Notes under the pieces: generated by a model
Told to the model about the DNA's origin: nothing
Seen by the model: the letters and a program-made list of their open reading frames with translations, nothing else
Database searches by the model: none
Source of the DNA: Haliea sp.
GTDB lineage: Bacteria; Pseudomonadota; Gammaproteobacteria; Pseudomonadales; Halieaceae
Length of the DNA: 34,559 nucleotides
Assembly (NCBI GenBank): GCA_016704305.1
Contig: JADJAL010000040.1
Span: 1-34,559 of the forward strand
Reading direction: 5' to 3'
Shown: positions 1 to 7,375 of the stretch, one piece after another
Layout of the letters: every line of letters begins with the position of its first letter
Numbering within the stretch: the stretch's first letter is position 1
Position numbers and translations under genes: made by a program

Positions 1-466
1 AATCGATCTCGCCCGTCTCCGGGTTGAGGCCGTACTGCACCGAGTGGTAGATCTTCCCGGAGAAGTTGGGCTTGGCGCCGTGGGTGAGATGGCCGCCGGC
101 GTCGAGGCTCATGCCGAGCACGGTATCGCCGGGGTTACAGAGCGCCAGATAAACCGCGCTGTTCGCCTGCGAACCGGAGTGTGGCTGCACGTTGGCGTAG
201 GCCGCGCCAAACAGGGCTTTGGCGCGCTCGATGGCCAGGGTTTCGGCCTTGTCCACGTATTCGCAGCCGCCGTAGTAGCGCTTGCCGGGGTAGCCCTCGG
301 CGTATTTGTTGGTGAGGGCGGTACCCTGCGCCTGCATCACGCGCGGGCTGGTGTAGTTTTCCGAGGCGATCAGCTCGATGTGGTCTTCCTGGCGCCGCAC
401 TTCCTCGCCGATCGCGGCAAAGATCTCGTCGTCGAATCCCTGAATGGTCATGTTGTTGTCAAACAT
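1..466 (-). CDS. glyA: Serine hydroxymethyltransferase, N-terminal part (gene runs off the window)
   Basis: This is the first 155 codons of the PLP enzyme that interconverts serine and glycine and supplies 5,10-methylene-tetrahydrofolate. The start is the ATG at 466-464, preceded on the minus strand by an AGGGGG ribosome binding site. The translation begins MFDNNMTIQGFDDEI and contains hallmark family segments: ELIASENYTSPRVMQAQG, NKYAEGYPGKRYYGGCEYVD, and NVQPHSGSQANSAVY, followed by GDTVLGMSLDAGGHLTHG. These match the substrate and cofactor region of bacterial GlyA almost without gaps. The remaining two thirds, including the PLP lysine, lie outside the window. The gene diverges from the cyo operon. 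I saw no glycine riboswitch or other leader structure in the intergenic region. Identity is close to certain from conserved family sequence. Confidence 0.97.
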   Translation of the reverse strand, partial: MFDNNMTIQGFDDEIFAAIGEEVRRQEDHIELIASENYTSPRVMQAQGTALTNKYAEGYPGKRYYGGCEYVDKAETLAIERAKALFGAAYANVQPHSGSQANSAVYLALCNPGDTVLGMSLDAGGHLTHGAKPNFSGKIYHSVQYGLNPETGEID

Positions 467-595
467 GCTGGCCCCCTGATGGATAGTAGGGCGATCGCTG
501 GAGTAGCACCCCCCGGAAAGCGGCGCATTCTACCCCAAAACCCCGCGCACAAAGAAGCGACAGAGGCGATTTGTTGTCCCTCGTGACAGCCAAAC

Positions 596-624
596 TTGTC
601 AGGCGCGTCCACATTTGCTTACAT
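596..624 (+). promoter_or_regulatory. Possible sigma-70 promoter for the cyo operon
   Basis: The 205-bp glyA/cyoA divergent region (467-671) contains TTGTCA (596-601), a 17-bp spacer and TTACAT (619-624). The -35 is a 5/6 match and the -10 is poor, so this is only a candidate. I see no FNR or ArcA box and nothing else recognisable in the region. Confidence 0.25.
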
Positions 625-671
625 GGCAGGCGACTGCAGCAACGCTGGCCCAGTCCAACAACACAATAATC

Positions 672-1584
672 ATGGTGTCCATGCGACGAAATCGACCACA
701 GCCACACGCACTCGCGCGCTGCACCGGGGCGCTCCTGTTAACGCTGCAGAGCATTTGCGCCAGCGCGAGCGATGGCTTTATCAATCCCGCCGGGCCCGTC
801 GCCGCGGCGCTGCGCGATCATTTTGTGTTTATCGTGCTGGTGATGATGGTGGTCATCGTGCCGCTGTTTATTGCGCTGCCCTGGGCGTTATGGCGCTATC
901 GTATTGGCAACAAGAGCGGCAACACTAGCGGGAACTACCAGCCCGAGTGGGAATTTTCCTGGTCGCTGGAGTTGCTGGTATGGGGCCTGCCCGTCGTGAT
1001 CGTCACGATCCTGGGCTGGAAGCTGTGGGAGCAATCCTACCAGTTGGACCCATACAGGCCGCTGCCCGCGACAGCGGCGCCGCTGGAGGTGCAGGTGATA
1101 TCGCTGGACTGGAAATGGGTGTTTATCTACCCGGACCAGGGCATCGCGTCGGCCGACGAGTTGATGATGGTGACGGGCAGGCCGGTGCGCTTTCGCCTGA
1201 CCAGCGGCACGGTGATGCAATCCTTCATGATCCCACGCCTGGGCGGACAGATTTACACGATGGCGGGCATGATCACCCAGTTGAACCTGCTCGCCTCGGA
1301 GCCGGGCGAATTTCGCGGCCTGAACACGCAGTACAACGGCATGGGCTTTGCCAACCAGAAATTCCTCGCCCGCGCGGTCAGCCAGGCTGACTTCGATGCA
1401 TGGGCCGCCAATGTGCGCCAGTCCAAACCGCCACTCGATCAAGCCGCATGGGCACAACTGATGACAGTCTTCGGTACTGCCGGCCCCGCAGTTCTTCGGC
1501 AGCATTGCCGACGGCTTTTTTGCCGACTTCGTGTCGAGCTTCAGCGGCAGTCATCACCACCTCGCAGCGGACGGAACGAAATAG
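672..1584 (+). CDS. cyoA: Quinol oxidase subunit II (CyoA), interrupted by a frameshift
   Basis: Subunit II of a cytochrome bo3-type ubiquinol oxidase in the inner membrane. It has an N-terminal signal/anchor sequence, two membrane segments (near residues 50-75 and 95-115) and a periplasmic cupredoxin domain. LDWKWVFIYPDQGIA and SFMIPRLGGQIYTMAGM match E. coli CyoA closely. The CuA cysteines of cytochrome c oxidases are absent, as expected for a quinol oxidase. I chose the ATG at 672 (alternative 681), which puts the signal peptide at the N-terminus. Near 1464 the frame shifts. The proper C-terminus (QFFGSIADGFFADFVSS onwards) continues in the next frame to a TAG at 1582-1584, which overlaps the GTG of cyoB. 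Read literally, the sequence instead gives one long frame through cyoA and cyoB. I take this to be a one-base insertion, not a real fusion. Confidence 0.88.
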
Positions 1585-3668
1585 TGAGTGCTGAACCGAA
1601 CTTTGCGTTACTGGGCAAACTGACTGCACAGGATATTTCGTTCGTGCAAACCTGGGAAAACCCGGTGATGAGCGAATTCATCGCGGCCTCCGCCGGCGGC
1701 GTGATGGTGATCGGCGCGGTCGTGGTGATCGCCCTGCTCACCTACTACCGGGGCTGGCGGGCGCTGTGGTGTGACTGGCTGACCAGCGTGGACCACAAGA
1801 AAGTCGGCATCATGTATATCGTGGTCGCATTCGTGATGCTCTCGCGGGCGATCATCGAAGCGGTCCTGATGCGCTACCACCAGTCCATCGCGGTGAACGA
1901 CCCGGGCGTGTTGTCGCCGGACCATTTCGGACAGTTGTTCAGCACCCACGGCAGCATCATGATTTTCTTTGTCGCGATGCCGTTTGTCTCCGGCATCATG
2001 AATTACATCATGCCGCAGCAGATTGGCGCGCGCGATGTGAGCTTCCCGCTGCTCAATGCGATCAGCCTGTGGCTGACCGCCGCCGGTGCCGCGCTGGTGA
2101 TGATCTCGCTCGTGGTGGGCCAGTTCTCCACCGGCGGCTGGACCGCGTATCCGCCCTACACCGGCATTGAGTTCAGCCCGGGCGAGGGCGTGGACTACTG
2201 GATCTGGTCGATCAGCCTGAGCTCGGTGGGCAGCACGCTGACGGGCGTGAATTTCGCGACGACGATTTACAAGAATCGCGCGCCGGGCATGACGCTGTTC
2301 CGCATGCCGCTGTTTTGCTGGACCACGCTGTGCACCAGCATCCTGATGATCTTCGCGATGGCGCCACTGACGATTGCGACGCTGATGCTGGCGCTGGACC
2401 GCTACGCAGGCTTTCATTTCTTCACCAATGACCTCGGCGGCAACATGATGAACTACGCCAACCTGTTCTGGCTGTTCGGCCACCCCGAGGTGTACATCCT
2501 GATCCTGCCGGCCTTCGGCGTGTTCTCCGAGGTTATCTCCACCTACTCGGGCAAAGTCATCTACGGCTACAAGTCGCTGGTGTTCGCCACGATGTCGATC
2601 GCGGTGCTGTCCTTCACCGTGTGGCTGCACCATTTCTTTACCATGGGACAGGGCGCCAACGTCAATGCCATCTTCGGTATCGCCACGATGCTGATCGGCG
2701 TGCCGACCGGCGTGAAAGTCTACGACTGGCTGCTCACGATGGTGCGCGGGCGGATACGCCTGACCACGGCGATGTTGTTTTCCGTGAGTTTCATGGTGAC
2801 CTTCGTGATCGGTGGGCTCACCGGCGTGATCCTGGCCAACCCACCCGTGGATTTCGCGGTGCACAATTCGCTGTTCCTGGTCGCGCATTTCCACAACATG
2901 GTCATCCCCGGGGTGTTGTTCGGCATGATTGCCGGCTACCAGTTCTGGTTCCCCAAGGCGTTCGGCTTCCGCCTGGCCGAGTACTGGGGCAAGTGGTCCT
3001 TCTGGTGCTGGTCCATCGGCTTCTACCTGACCTTCATGCCGCTGTACGCGCTGGGGCTGATGGGGGCGATGCGCCGCACCGTCGAATGGTTCCGACCCGA
3101 GTACACGGGCTGGCTGCAGGTCTCCTTCATCGGCGCGATGTTGCTGCTGGCGGGCTTTACGTTCCTGGCCGTGCAACTGGTGGTCAGCATGCGCCAGCGC
3201 GACCAGCGGCGCGTACCGGCGGGCGACCCCTGGGATGGCCGCTCGCTGGAATGGTCCAACAGCGCGCCGCCGCCGGAATACAATTTTGCCGTGGTGCCCA
3301 CGGTCTTTGCGCAGGACGTGTTTACCCGCATGAAGCAACAGCAGCAGGCCTATGCCTCGCCCGACCACTATGAAGACATCCTGGTACCGACAAACAGCAT
3401 GGTGGCGCCGGTGATCGGCATCGCCGCGATTGTGTTCGGCTTCGCGCTGGTGTGGCACATCTGGTGGCTGGTAGGTGTGTCTTTCGCAGGCATGTGGGGA
3501 GCGGTGATCGCGCGCAGCTTTGTCACCGAGACCGAGCGCGTCATTCCCGCCAGTGAGGTGATGGCCGAGCACGAGGCCTGGCTGCAGCGCGTCCGCGCCT
3601 CGGCGGAGACGCCCCGCGAACTGGAAGATACCCGCAGTAATGTCGGCCGCGCGCAGGTGCTCGCATGA
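1584..3668 (+). CDS. cyoB: Quinol oxidase subunit I (CyoB)
   Basis: The catalytic haem-copper subunit that reduces O2 to water with electrons from ubiquinol and pumps protons. The GTG start at 1584 overlaps the cyoA TAG by one base and gives 694 residues, close to the E. coli length of 663. Haem b and o3/CuB ligands are visible: STHG with the low-spin haem histidine, GHPEVY with the CuB histidine and linked tyrosine, WLHHFF, and HFHN. Proton-channel residues are kept (ARD before the loop into FPLLN, GHPE, and the lysine of TGVK). At the high-affinity quinone site the Arg, His and Gln are conserved (SRAIIEA, PDHFGQ), but the Asp equivalent to E. coli D75 is Glu. The C-terminal soluble segment with DPWDGRSLEW and PPEYNF is typical of CyoB. 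Operon member between cyoA and cyoC. Confidence 0.96.
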   Translation: MSAEPNFALLGKLTAQDISFVQTWENPVMSEFIAASAGGVMVIGAVVVIALLTYYRGWRALWCDWLTSVDHKKVGIMYIVVAFVMLSRAIIEAVLMRYHQSIAVNDPGVLSPDHFGQLFSTHGSIMIFFVAMPFVSGIMNYIMPQQIGARDVSFPLLNAISLWLTAAGAALVMISLVVGQFSTGGWTAYPPYTGIEFSPGEGVDYWIWSISLSSVGSTLTGVNFATTIYKNRAPGMTLFRMPLFCWTTLCTSILMIFAMAPLTIATLMLALDRYAGFHFFTNDLGGNMMNYANLFWLFGHPEVYILILPAFGVFSEVISTYSGKVIYGYKSLVFATMSIAVLSFTVWLHHFFTMGQGANVNAIFGIATMLIGVPTGVKVYDWLLTMVRGRIRLTTAMLFSVSFMVTFVIGGLTGVILANPPVDFAVHNSLFLVAHFHNMVIPGVLFGMIAGYQFWFPKAFGFRLAEYWGKWSFWCWSIGFYLTFMPLYALGLMGAMRRTVEWFRPEYTGWLQVSFIGAMLLLAGFTFLAVQLVVSMRQRDQRRVPAGDPWDGRSLEWSNSAPPPEYNFAVVPTVFAQDVFTRMKQQQQAYASPDHYEDILVPTNSMVAPVIGIAAIVFGFALVWHIWWLVGVSFAGMWGAVIARSFVTETERVIPASEVMAEHEAWLQRVRASAETPRELEDTRSNVGRAQVLA

Positions 3669-3687
3669 AACAGGTGCTCGCATGAAA
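3654..3687 (+). repeat. 17-bp perfect tandem duplication at the cyoB/cyoC junction
   Basis: CAGGTGCTCGCATGAAA occurs at 3654-3670 and again at 3671-3687. The first copy carries the cyoB stop (3666-3668) and an overlapping ATG (3665). That ATG now opens only a six-codon frame (MKQVLA, stop 3683-3685). The second copy supplies the ATG used by cyoC (3682). Because 17 is not a multiple of three, the original ATGA stop/start overlap has been turned into a mini-ORF plus a restart. Confidence 0.9.
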
Positions 3688-4308
3688 CAGCCACTTTCCC
3701 ACCCGGGGCTAAACCTCGGCAGCACCGACGAATACAGCCACGACGAGGCCGAGCCGGTCATCTTCGGTTTCTGGGTGTTCCTGATGGCCGACCTGGTGCT
3801 GTTCGCGCTGCTGTTTGCGACCTACGCCAGCATGAGCGTGCAGGGCCAGGCGGGCGGCCCCACGCCGGCCGACGTGTTTGACCTGCCCAGCGCGTTTATC
3901 GAGACGATGCTGCTGCTGGCCAGCAGTATCACCTTCGGCATGGCCTCACTCGCGTTGAAGTACCGCGCCGATGGGCCGCACCTGGTGTTCTGGCTGGCGC
4001 TGACGTTCCTGCTCGGTGCCGGCTTCATCGGCATGGAACTGCGCGACTTCCAGACGATGATAGCCCAGGGCGCCACGCCGCAGCGCAGCGGCTTTCTCTC
4101 GGCGTTCTTCCTGCTGGTGGCGACCCACGGCATTCACGTGACCGCCGGGCTGGTGTGGATGCTGGTGTTGTTGCTGCAACTGCGGGTGCAGGGGCGCACT
4201 ACCGCCGTAAAACTGCGCCTGATGCGACTCGCGCTGTTCTGGCACATGCTGGACATCGTCTGGGTGTGTATTTTTACCTTTGTTTACCTGTTCGGGGTGG
4301 CTTTATGA
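3682..4308 (+). CDS. cyoC: Quinol oxidase subunit III (CyoC)
   Basis: A 208-residue membrane protein with five hydrophobic segments, the usual fold of CyoC, which stabilises subunit I. Typical segments are FGFWVFLMADLVLFALLFATY near the N-terminus, GFIGMELRDF in the middle, THGIHVTAGLVWM, and the C-terminal FWHMLDIVWVCIFTFVYLFG. The start at 3682 lies in the second copy of a 17-bp tandem duplication. A longer in-frame ATG at 3640 would overlap the end of cyoB and adds residues not seen in the family. The stop TGA at 4306-4308 overlaps the cyoD ATG in an ATGA arrangement, which suggests translational coupling. Confidence 0.95.
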   Translation: MKQPLSHPGLNLGSTDEYSHDEAEPVIFGFWVFLMADLVLFALLFATYASMSVQGQAGGPTPADVFDLPSAFIETMLLLASSITFGMASLALKYRADGPHLVFWLALTFLLGAGFIGMELRDFQTMIAQGATPQRSGFLSAFFLLVATHGIHVTAGLVWMLVLLLQLRVQGRTTAVKLRLMRLALFWHMLDIVWVCIFTFVYLFGVAL

Positions 4309-4643
4309 ACGGCGACGCAATGAGCAAACCGCACGTCGACTCCTACGCGCAGGATTTGCGCTCGTACTGCATCGGCGGCGTACTGGCGCTGCTGCTGACC
4401 GCTCTCGCCTTCGCGCTCGTGGCCTTTGGCATCCTGCCGCTGTTCGAGCGACTCGTCGCGCTGGCCGTGCTGGCCGTGCTGGCCGTGGTGCAGATCGTGG
4501 TGCACTTTCGCTATTTCCTGCACATCAGCTGGCGCTCCCACCGCGACGATCTGCAGCTGGTGCTGTTTACCAGCCTCATCCTGTTCCTGATGGTCGGCGG
4601 CACGATCTGGATCCTGTTCAACCTGCACGAACGGATGATGTGA
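4305..4643 (+). CDS. cyoD: Quinol oxidase subunit IV (CyoD)
   Basis: A 112-residue protein with three membrane helices, the standard build of CyoD, which assists CuB incorporation and assembly of bo3 oxidase. The start ATG at 4305 overlaps the cyoC stop. An alternative ATG lies at 4320 (MSKPHVDSYAQ), and either is plausible. Recognisable segments are LRSYCIGGVLALLLTALAFA, a Leu-Ala-Val repeat in helix two (LAVLAVLAVV, from tandem ctggccgtg units), and HFRYFLHI before the third helix. No cyoE (haem o synthase) follows, so haem farnesylation must be encoded elsewhere. A hairpin follows directly at 4647. Confidence 0.93.
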   Translation: MNGDAMSKPHVDSYAQDLRSYCIGGVLALLLTALAFALVAFGILPLFERLVALAVLAVLAVVQIVVHFRYFLHISWRSHRDDLQLVLFTSLILFLMVGGTIWILFNLHERMM

Positions 4644-4646
4644 TCA

Positions 4647-4674
4647 GCCAGCCCGCATGGGCTGGCATATTTGG
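4647..4674 (+). terminator. Hairpin terminator after cyoD
   Basis: GCCAGCCC (4647-4654), loop GCAT, GGGCTGGC (4659-4666) form a perfect 8-bp GC-rich stem three bases past the cyoD stop. The tail ATATTT is only weakly T-rich, so termination may be partial. Confidence 0.6.
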
Positions 4675-4709
4675 GGTCAGTAGAACGGCACTCACTTAGC
4701 TTCGAGACC

Positions 4710-4844
4710 GGCGGCAAATCGAATGGCATAGGGGCGGGACACGCCGTAAACCCATGCCCATAAACAGGGGCAGGCCCTCCATGGGGCTTGAGCTCGGCGT
4801 CCTGCCTCGCACAGTCCCGCCCCTATGCCATTCGATTTACCGCC
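4710..4844. repeat. 135-bp palindromic element with 31-bp inverted arms (MITE-like or extragenic palindrome)
   Basis: The arms 4710-4740 and 4814-4844 are inverted copies with one mismatch (C4715 against A4839). The inner 25 bp of each arm (4716-4740, 4814-4838) are perfect. The 73-bp centre has its own short inverted repeat (ACGCCG 4741-4746, CGGCGT 4795-4800) and is GC-rich. It has no coding potential, no transposase and no clear target duplication. It lies between the cyo terminator and the sigma-54 promoter of the next operon. It looks like a non-autonomous mobile or repetitive palindrome. I saw only one copy in this window. Confidence 0.8.
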
Positions 4845-4868
4845 TGAGTACCACTTTTAGGCTTAATC

Positions 4869-4884
4869 TGGCACGGCGTTTGCG
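4869..4884 (+). promoter_or_regulatory. Sigma-54 (RpoN) -24/-12 promoter of the amidoligase cluster
   Basis: TGGCACGGCGTTTGCG fits the sigma-54 consensus TGGCACG-N4-TTGC(A/T) in every position but the last. The GG at 4870-4871 and the GC at 4882-4883 are spaced as required. Transcription would start near 4895, leaving a leader of about 30 nt before the ATG at 4924. Such a promoter needs an enhancer-binding activator such as NtrC. I could not identify its binding site with confidence. Confidence 0.82.
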
Positions 4885-4923
4885 TGACACCCGGCATCTC
4901 CTCCCTCATCCGCATGAGACACC

Positions 4924-6372
4924 ATGAACAAAAGCTGGAAGCAGTACCGGACCGACGCGTTCTACGATGAATTGGTCGCCAGTTCCGGCAAGCCGCGGCT
5001 TGCGGCCAGGGGTGTTATCAACCTGCTGCAAACACTGTCCGAGGAGGAAATGCGCAACAGGCGCGCCGCTGCCGAGCTGGCGATTCGTGAAATGGGCGTG
5101 TCCTTCACCATCTACAGCGAAGGCAAGAACATAGACCGGGCGTGGCCATTCGACATCATCCCCAGGGTCATTCGCGCGAAAGACTGGGCAACGGGTGAGC
5201 CTGGGGCTGGCGCAGCGCAGTCGCGCGTTGAACTGCTTTATTGACGATATCTACAACCGGCAGAAAATCCTCGCCGACGGCATCGTACCGGCGGACATCG
5301 TGCTCGATTCCGGAAATTACAAGGCACCGTGCGCTGGCGTGTCGCCCCGTTACGGTGCGTGGGCACACATATGTGGCACCGATCTGGTGCGCGACCAGCG
5401 TGGCAAGTTCTATGTGCTGGAAGACAACCTGCGCGTGCCCTCCGGCGTGTCCTACATGCTGGAGAACCGCGAGATCACCAAGCGCGTGCTGCCAGAGCTG
5501 CTGGAGAACTACAGCATACAGCCGGTGGATGACTATCCCTCGCGGCTGCACAGCACGCTGGCATCGCTGTCGCCCCGGCCCCTACGCCGCCCCTGCATCG
5601 TCGTGCTCACGCCCGGCATCTATAACTCCGCCTATTTTGAGCACGCCTTTCTCGCCCAGCGCATGGGTGCGGAACTGGTGGAGGGCAGCGACCTGTTTGT
5701 CGATGCGGACGATGCACTTTATATGCGCACGGTCGACGGCCCCATCCGCGTGGATGTGGTGTATCGCCGCATCGACGATGATTTCCTCGACCCCGAGGTG
5801 TTCCGCGAGGATTCCGCGCTCGGCGTCCCGGGCATCATGCGCGCCTGGAAAGCCGGCAACGTGGCCATCGCGAACGCGCCCGGCGCAGGCGTGGCGGACG
5901 ACAAGGTGGTCTATGCGTTTGTGCCGGACATGATCCGCTACTATCTGGATGAGCAGCCCCTGCTGGCCAGCGTCAAAACCTACCTGTGCATGCACGAGAA
6001 GGATCGCAACTACGTGCTGGCCAATCTCGACAAACTGGTGGTCAAGCCAGCCAACGAGTCCGGCGGCTACGGGCTGATGATCGGCCCCCATGCCAGCAAG
6101 GCCAGGCGCGCCGAGTTCGCGAAGCTGATCGAGGACAATCCGCGCAACTACATCGCCCAGCCGGTGCTGTCGCTGTCGACCGCACCCACCTACATCGACG
6201 ACCACGTCGAGCCCCGGCACCTGGACCTGCGGCCTTTTATCCTGCAGGGCAAGGACACCTGGGTCACCCGGGCGGCCTGACCCGGGTCGCGCTGACCAAG
6301 GGCTCGCTGGTGGTCAACTCCTCCCAGGGCGGCGGCAGCAAGGACACCTGGATCGTGGAGGACCACGCATGA
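4924..6372 (+). CDS. Circularly permuted type 2 ATP-grasp protein (COG2308), two frameshifts
   Basis: First ATP-grasp enzyme of the cluster, about 482 residues once two indels are bridged. The family is predicted to form amide or peptide bonds through acyl-phosphate intermediates; its product is unknown. The N-terminus (MNKSWKQYRTDAFYDEL) and FTIYSEGKNIDRAWPFDIIPR are typical. After an apparent extra G at 5193-5195 the frame continues with RSRALNCFIDDIYN. The metal/ATP motif LEDNLRVPSGVSYMLENR (near residue 170) and the glycine-rich loop KPANESGGYGLMIG (near residue 375) are intact. A second indel near 6267 (a missing C) truncates the frame at TRAA. The true end, GGLTRVALTKGSL to KDTWIVEDHA, follows in the next frame and stops at 6370-6372, overlapping the next start as ATGA. 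The neighbours support the family assignment. Confidence 0.88.
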
Positions 6373-7328
6373 GCATGCTGTCGCGGGTTGCCGAGCGCCT
6401 GTTCTGGATGGCGCGCTACCTGGAGCGGGCCGAGGACACGGCACGGCTGATCCACGCCTACACGCACATGGTGATGGATATACCAAAGGGCTCCGAGCCA
6501 GGCTGGGACATCCTCGTGCGCATTCTCGATGCCGAACCCAACTTTGCGCAGCACTACCGCGCCTACAACGAACAGAACGTGATGAAGTTCCTGATCGCCG
6601 AACCGGACAATCCCGGCGGCATACTGAGCGCCATCCGCGCGGCGCGCGAGAACGTGCGCACCACGCGCGACGTGCTGCCTGGCGAGGTGTGGGAACACGT
6701 CAACGAGCTCTATCTGTACGCGCAGGAGTTCGCGGAGAAGAGCATCAGCCGGCGCAATCGCTACCAGTTCCTGGAGACCGTGATCGCGCGCTGCCAGATG
6801 ATCAACGGCATGGTGGTGTCCACGCTGCCGCGCGGCCACGCCTACCGTTTCATCAAGCTGGGCCAGTTGCTGGAGCGCGCCGACATGACCACCCGCGTGG
6901 TGGACGTGGGGGCCGCTGCGCTGCTCGGCGACGAACGCCTGCACAGCACGGTGGACCCGCTGATCTGGACCAGCCTGCTCAATTCGCTGTCCGCGATGGG
7001 GGCGTATCGCCGCGAGATCGGCCCGCAGGTCGAGGCCGGAGCGATGGTCGATTTCGTGTTGCGCACGGATACGCTGCCGCGCTCGGTCAAGTTCTGCCTC
7101 AACGGCATACGCAAGGAACTGGTGCCGCTAAACAACAACCGGGATGCACTGGCCCTGGTGATCAAGGCGCGGCGCAAACTGTCGGCGTTCGACCCGCAAC
7201 AGTGCTCGCGCGAGGAGCTGCATTTATTTATCGACCGGTTTCAGTTCATACTGACGCAGCTGTACAACAGTATCGACCGCACCTGGTTTATGACTGAGGA
7301 ACGACAGGCGCTCACGACACTGACTTAG
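6369..7328 (+). CDS. Alpha-E domain protein (DUF403/COG2307)
   Basis: A 319-residue, largely helical protein of the alpha-E family, the near-constant partner of the permuted ATP-grasp proteins. It begins MSMLSRVAERLFWMARYLERAEDTARL, the standard signature, whose WMARYLERAE segment recurs as WMGRYAERAE in the fused paralogue downstream. The molecular role is unknown; a helical scaffold or a partner in amide-bond chemistry has been suggested in comparative studies. The ATG at 6369 overlaps the ATP-grasp stop (ATGA), which points to translational coupling and equal production. No membrane segment or signal peptide is visible. The reading frame is intact. Confidence 0.93.
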   Translation: MSMLSRVAERLFWMARYLERAEDTARLIHAYTHMVMDIPKGSEPGWDILVRILDAEPNFAQHYRAYNEQNVMKFLIAEPDNPGGILSAIRAARENVRTTRDVLPGEVWEHVNELYLYAQEFAEKSISRRNRYQFLETVIARCQMINGMVVSTLPRGHAYRFIKLGQLLERADMTTRVVDVGAAALLGDERLHSTVDPLIWTSLLNSLSAMGAYRREIGPQVEAGAMVDFVLRTDTLPRSVKFCLNGIRKELVPLNNNRDALALVIKARRKLSAFDPQQCSREELHLFIDRFQFILTQLYNSIDRTWFMTEERQALTTLT

Positions 7329-7375
7329 CAGGCGGTTCAGCCTGCGCCCACAAAGCACACAGACGGTAAGCACTG

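Noticed and set aside
467..671. Glycine riboswitch or other leader RNA ahead of glyA
   Set aside because: No paired glycine aptamer signatures or strong conserved stems; the gap to the start is short and unstructured by eye.
1608..3761. 717-codon open frame antisense to cyoB
   Set aside because: It lies fully opposite a gene with all catalytic residues conserved. Its product is His/Arg/Gln-rich with no domain. Long antisense frames are expected in GC-rich coding DNA.
4710..4844. CRISPR array or insertion sequence
   Set aside because: Only one inverted pair, no direct repeats with spacers, and no transposase frame.
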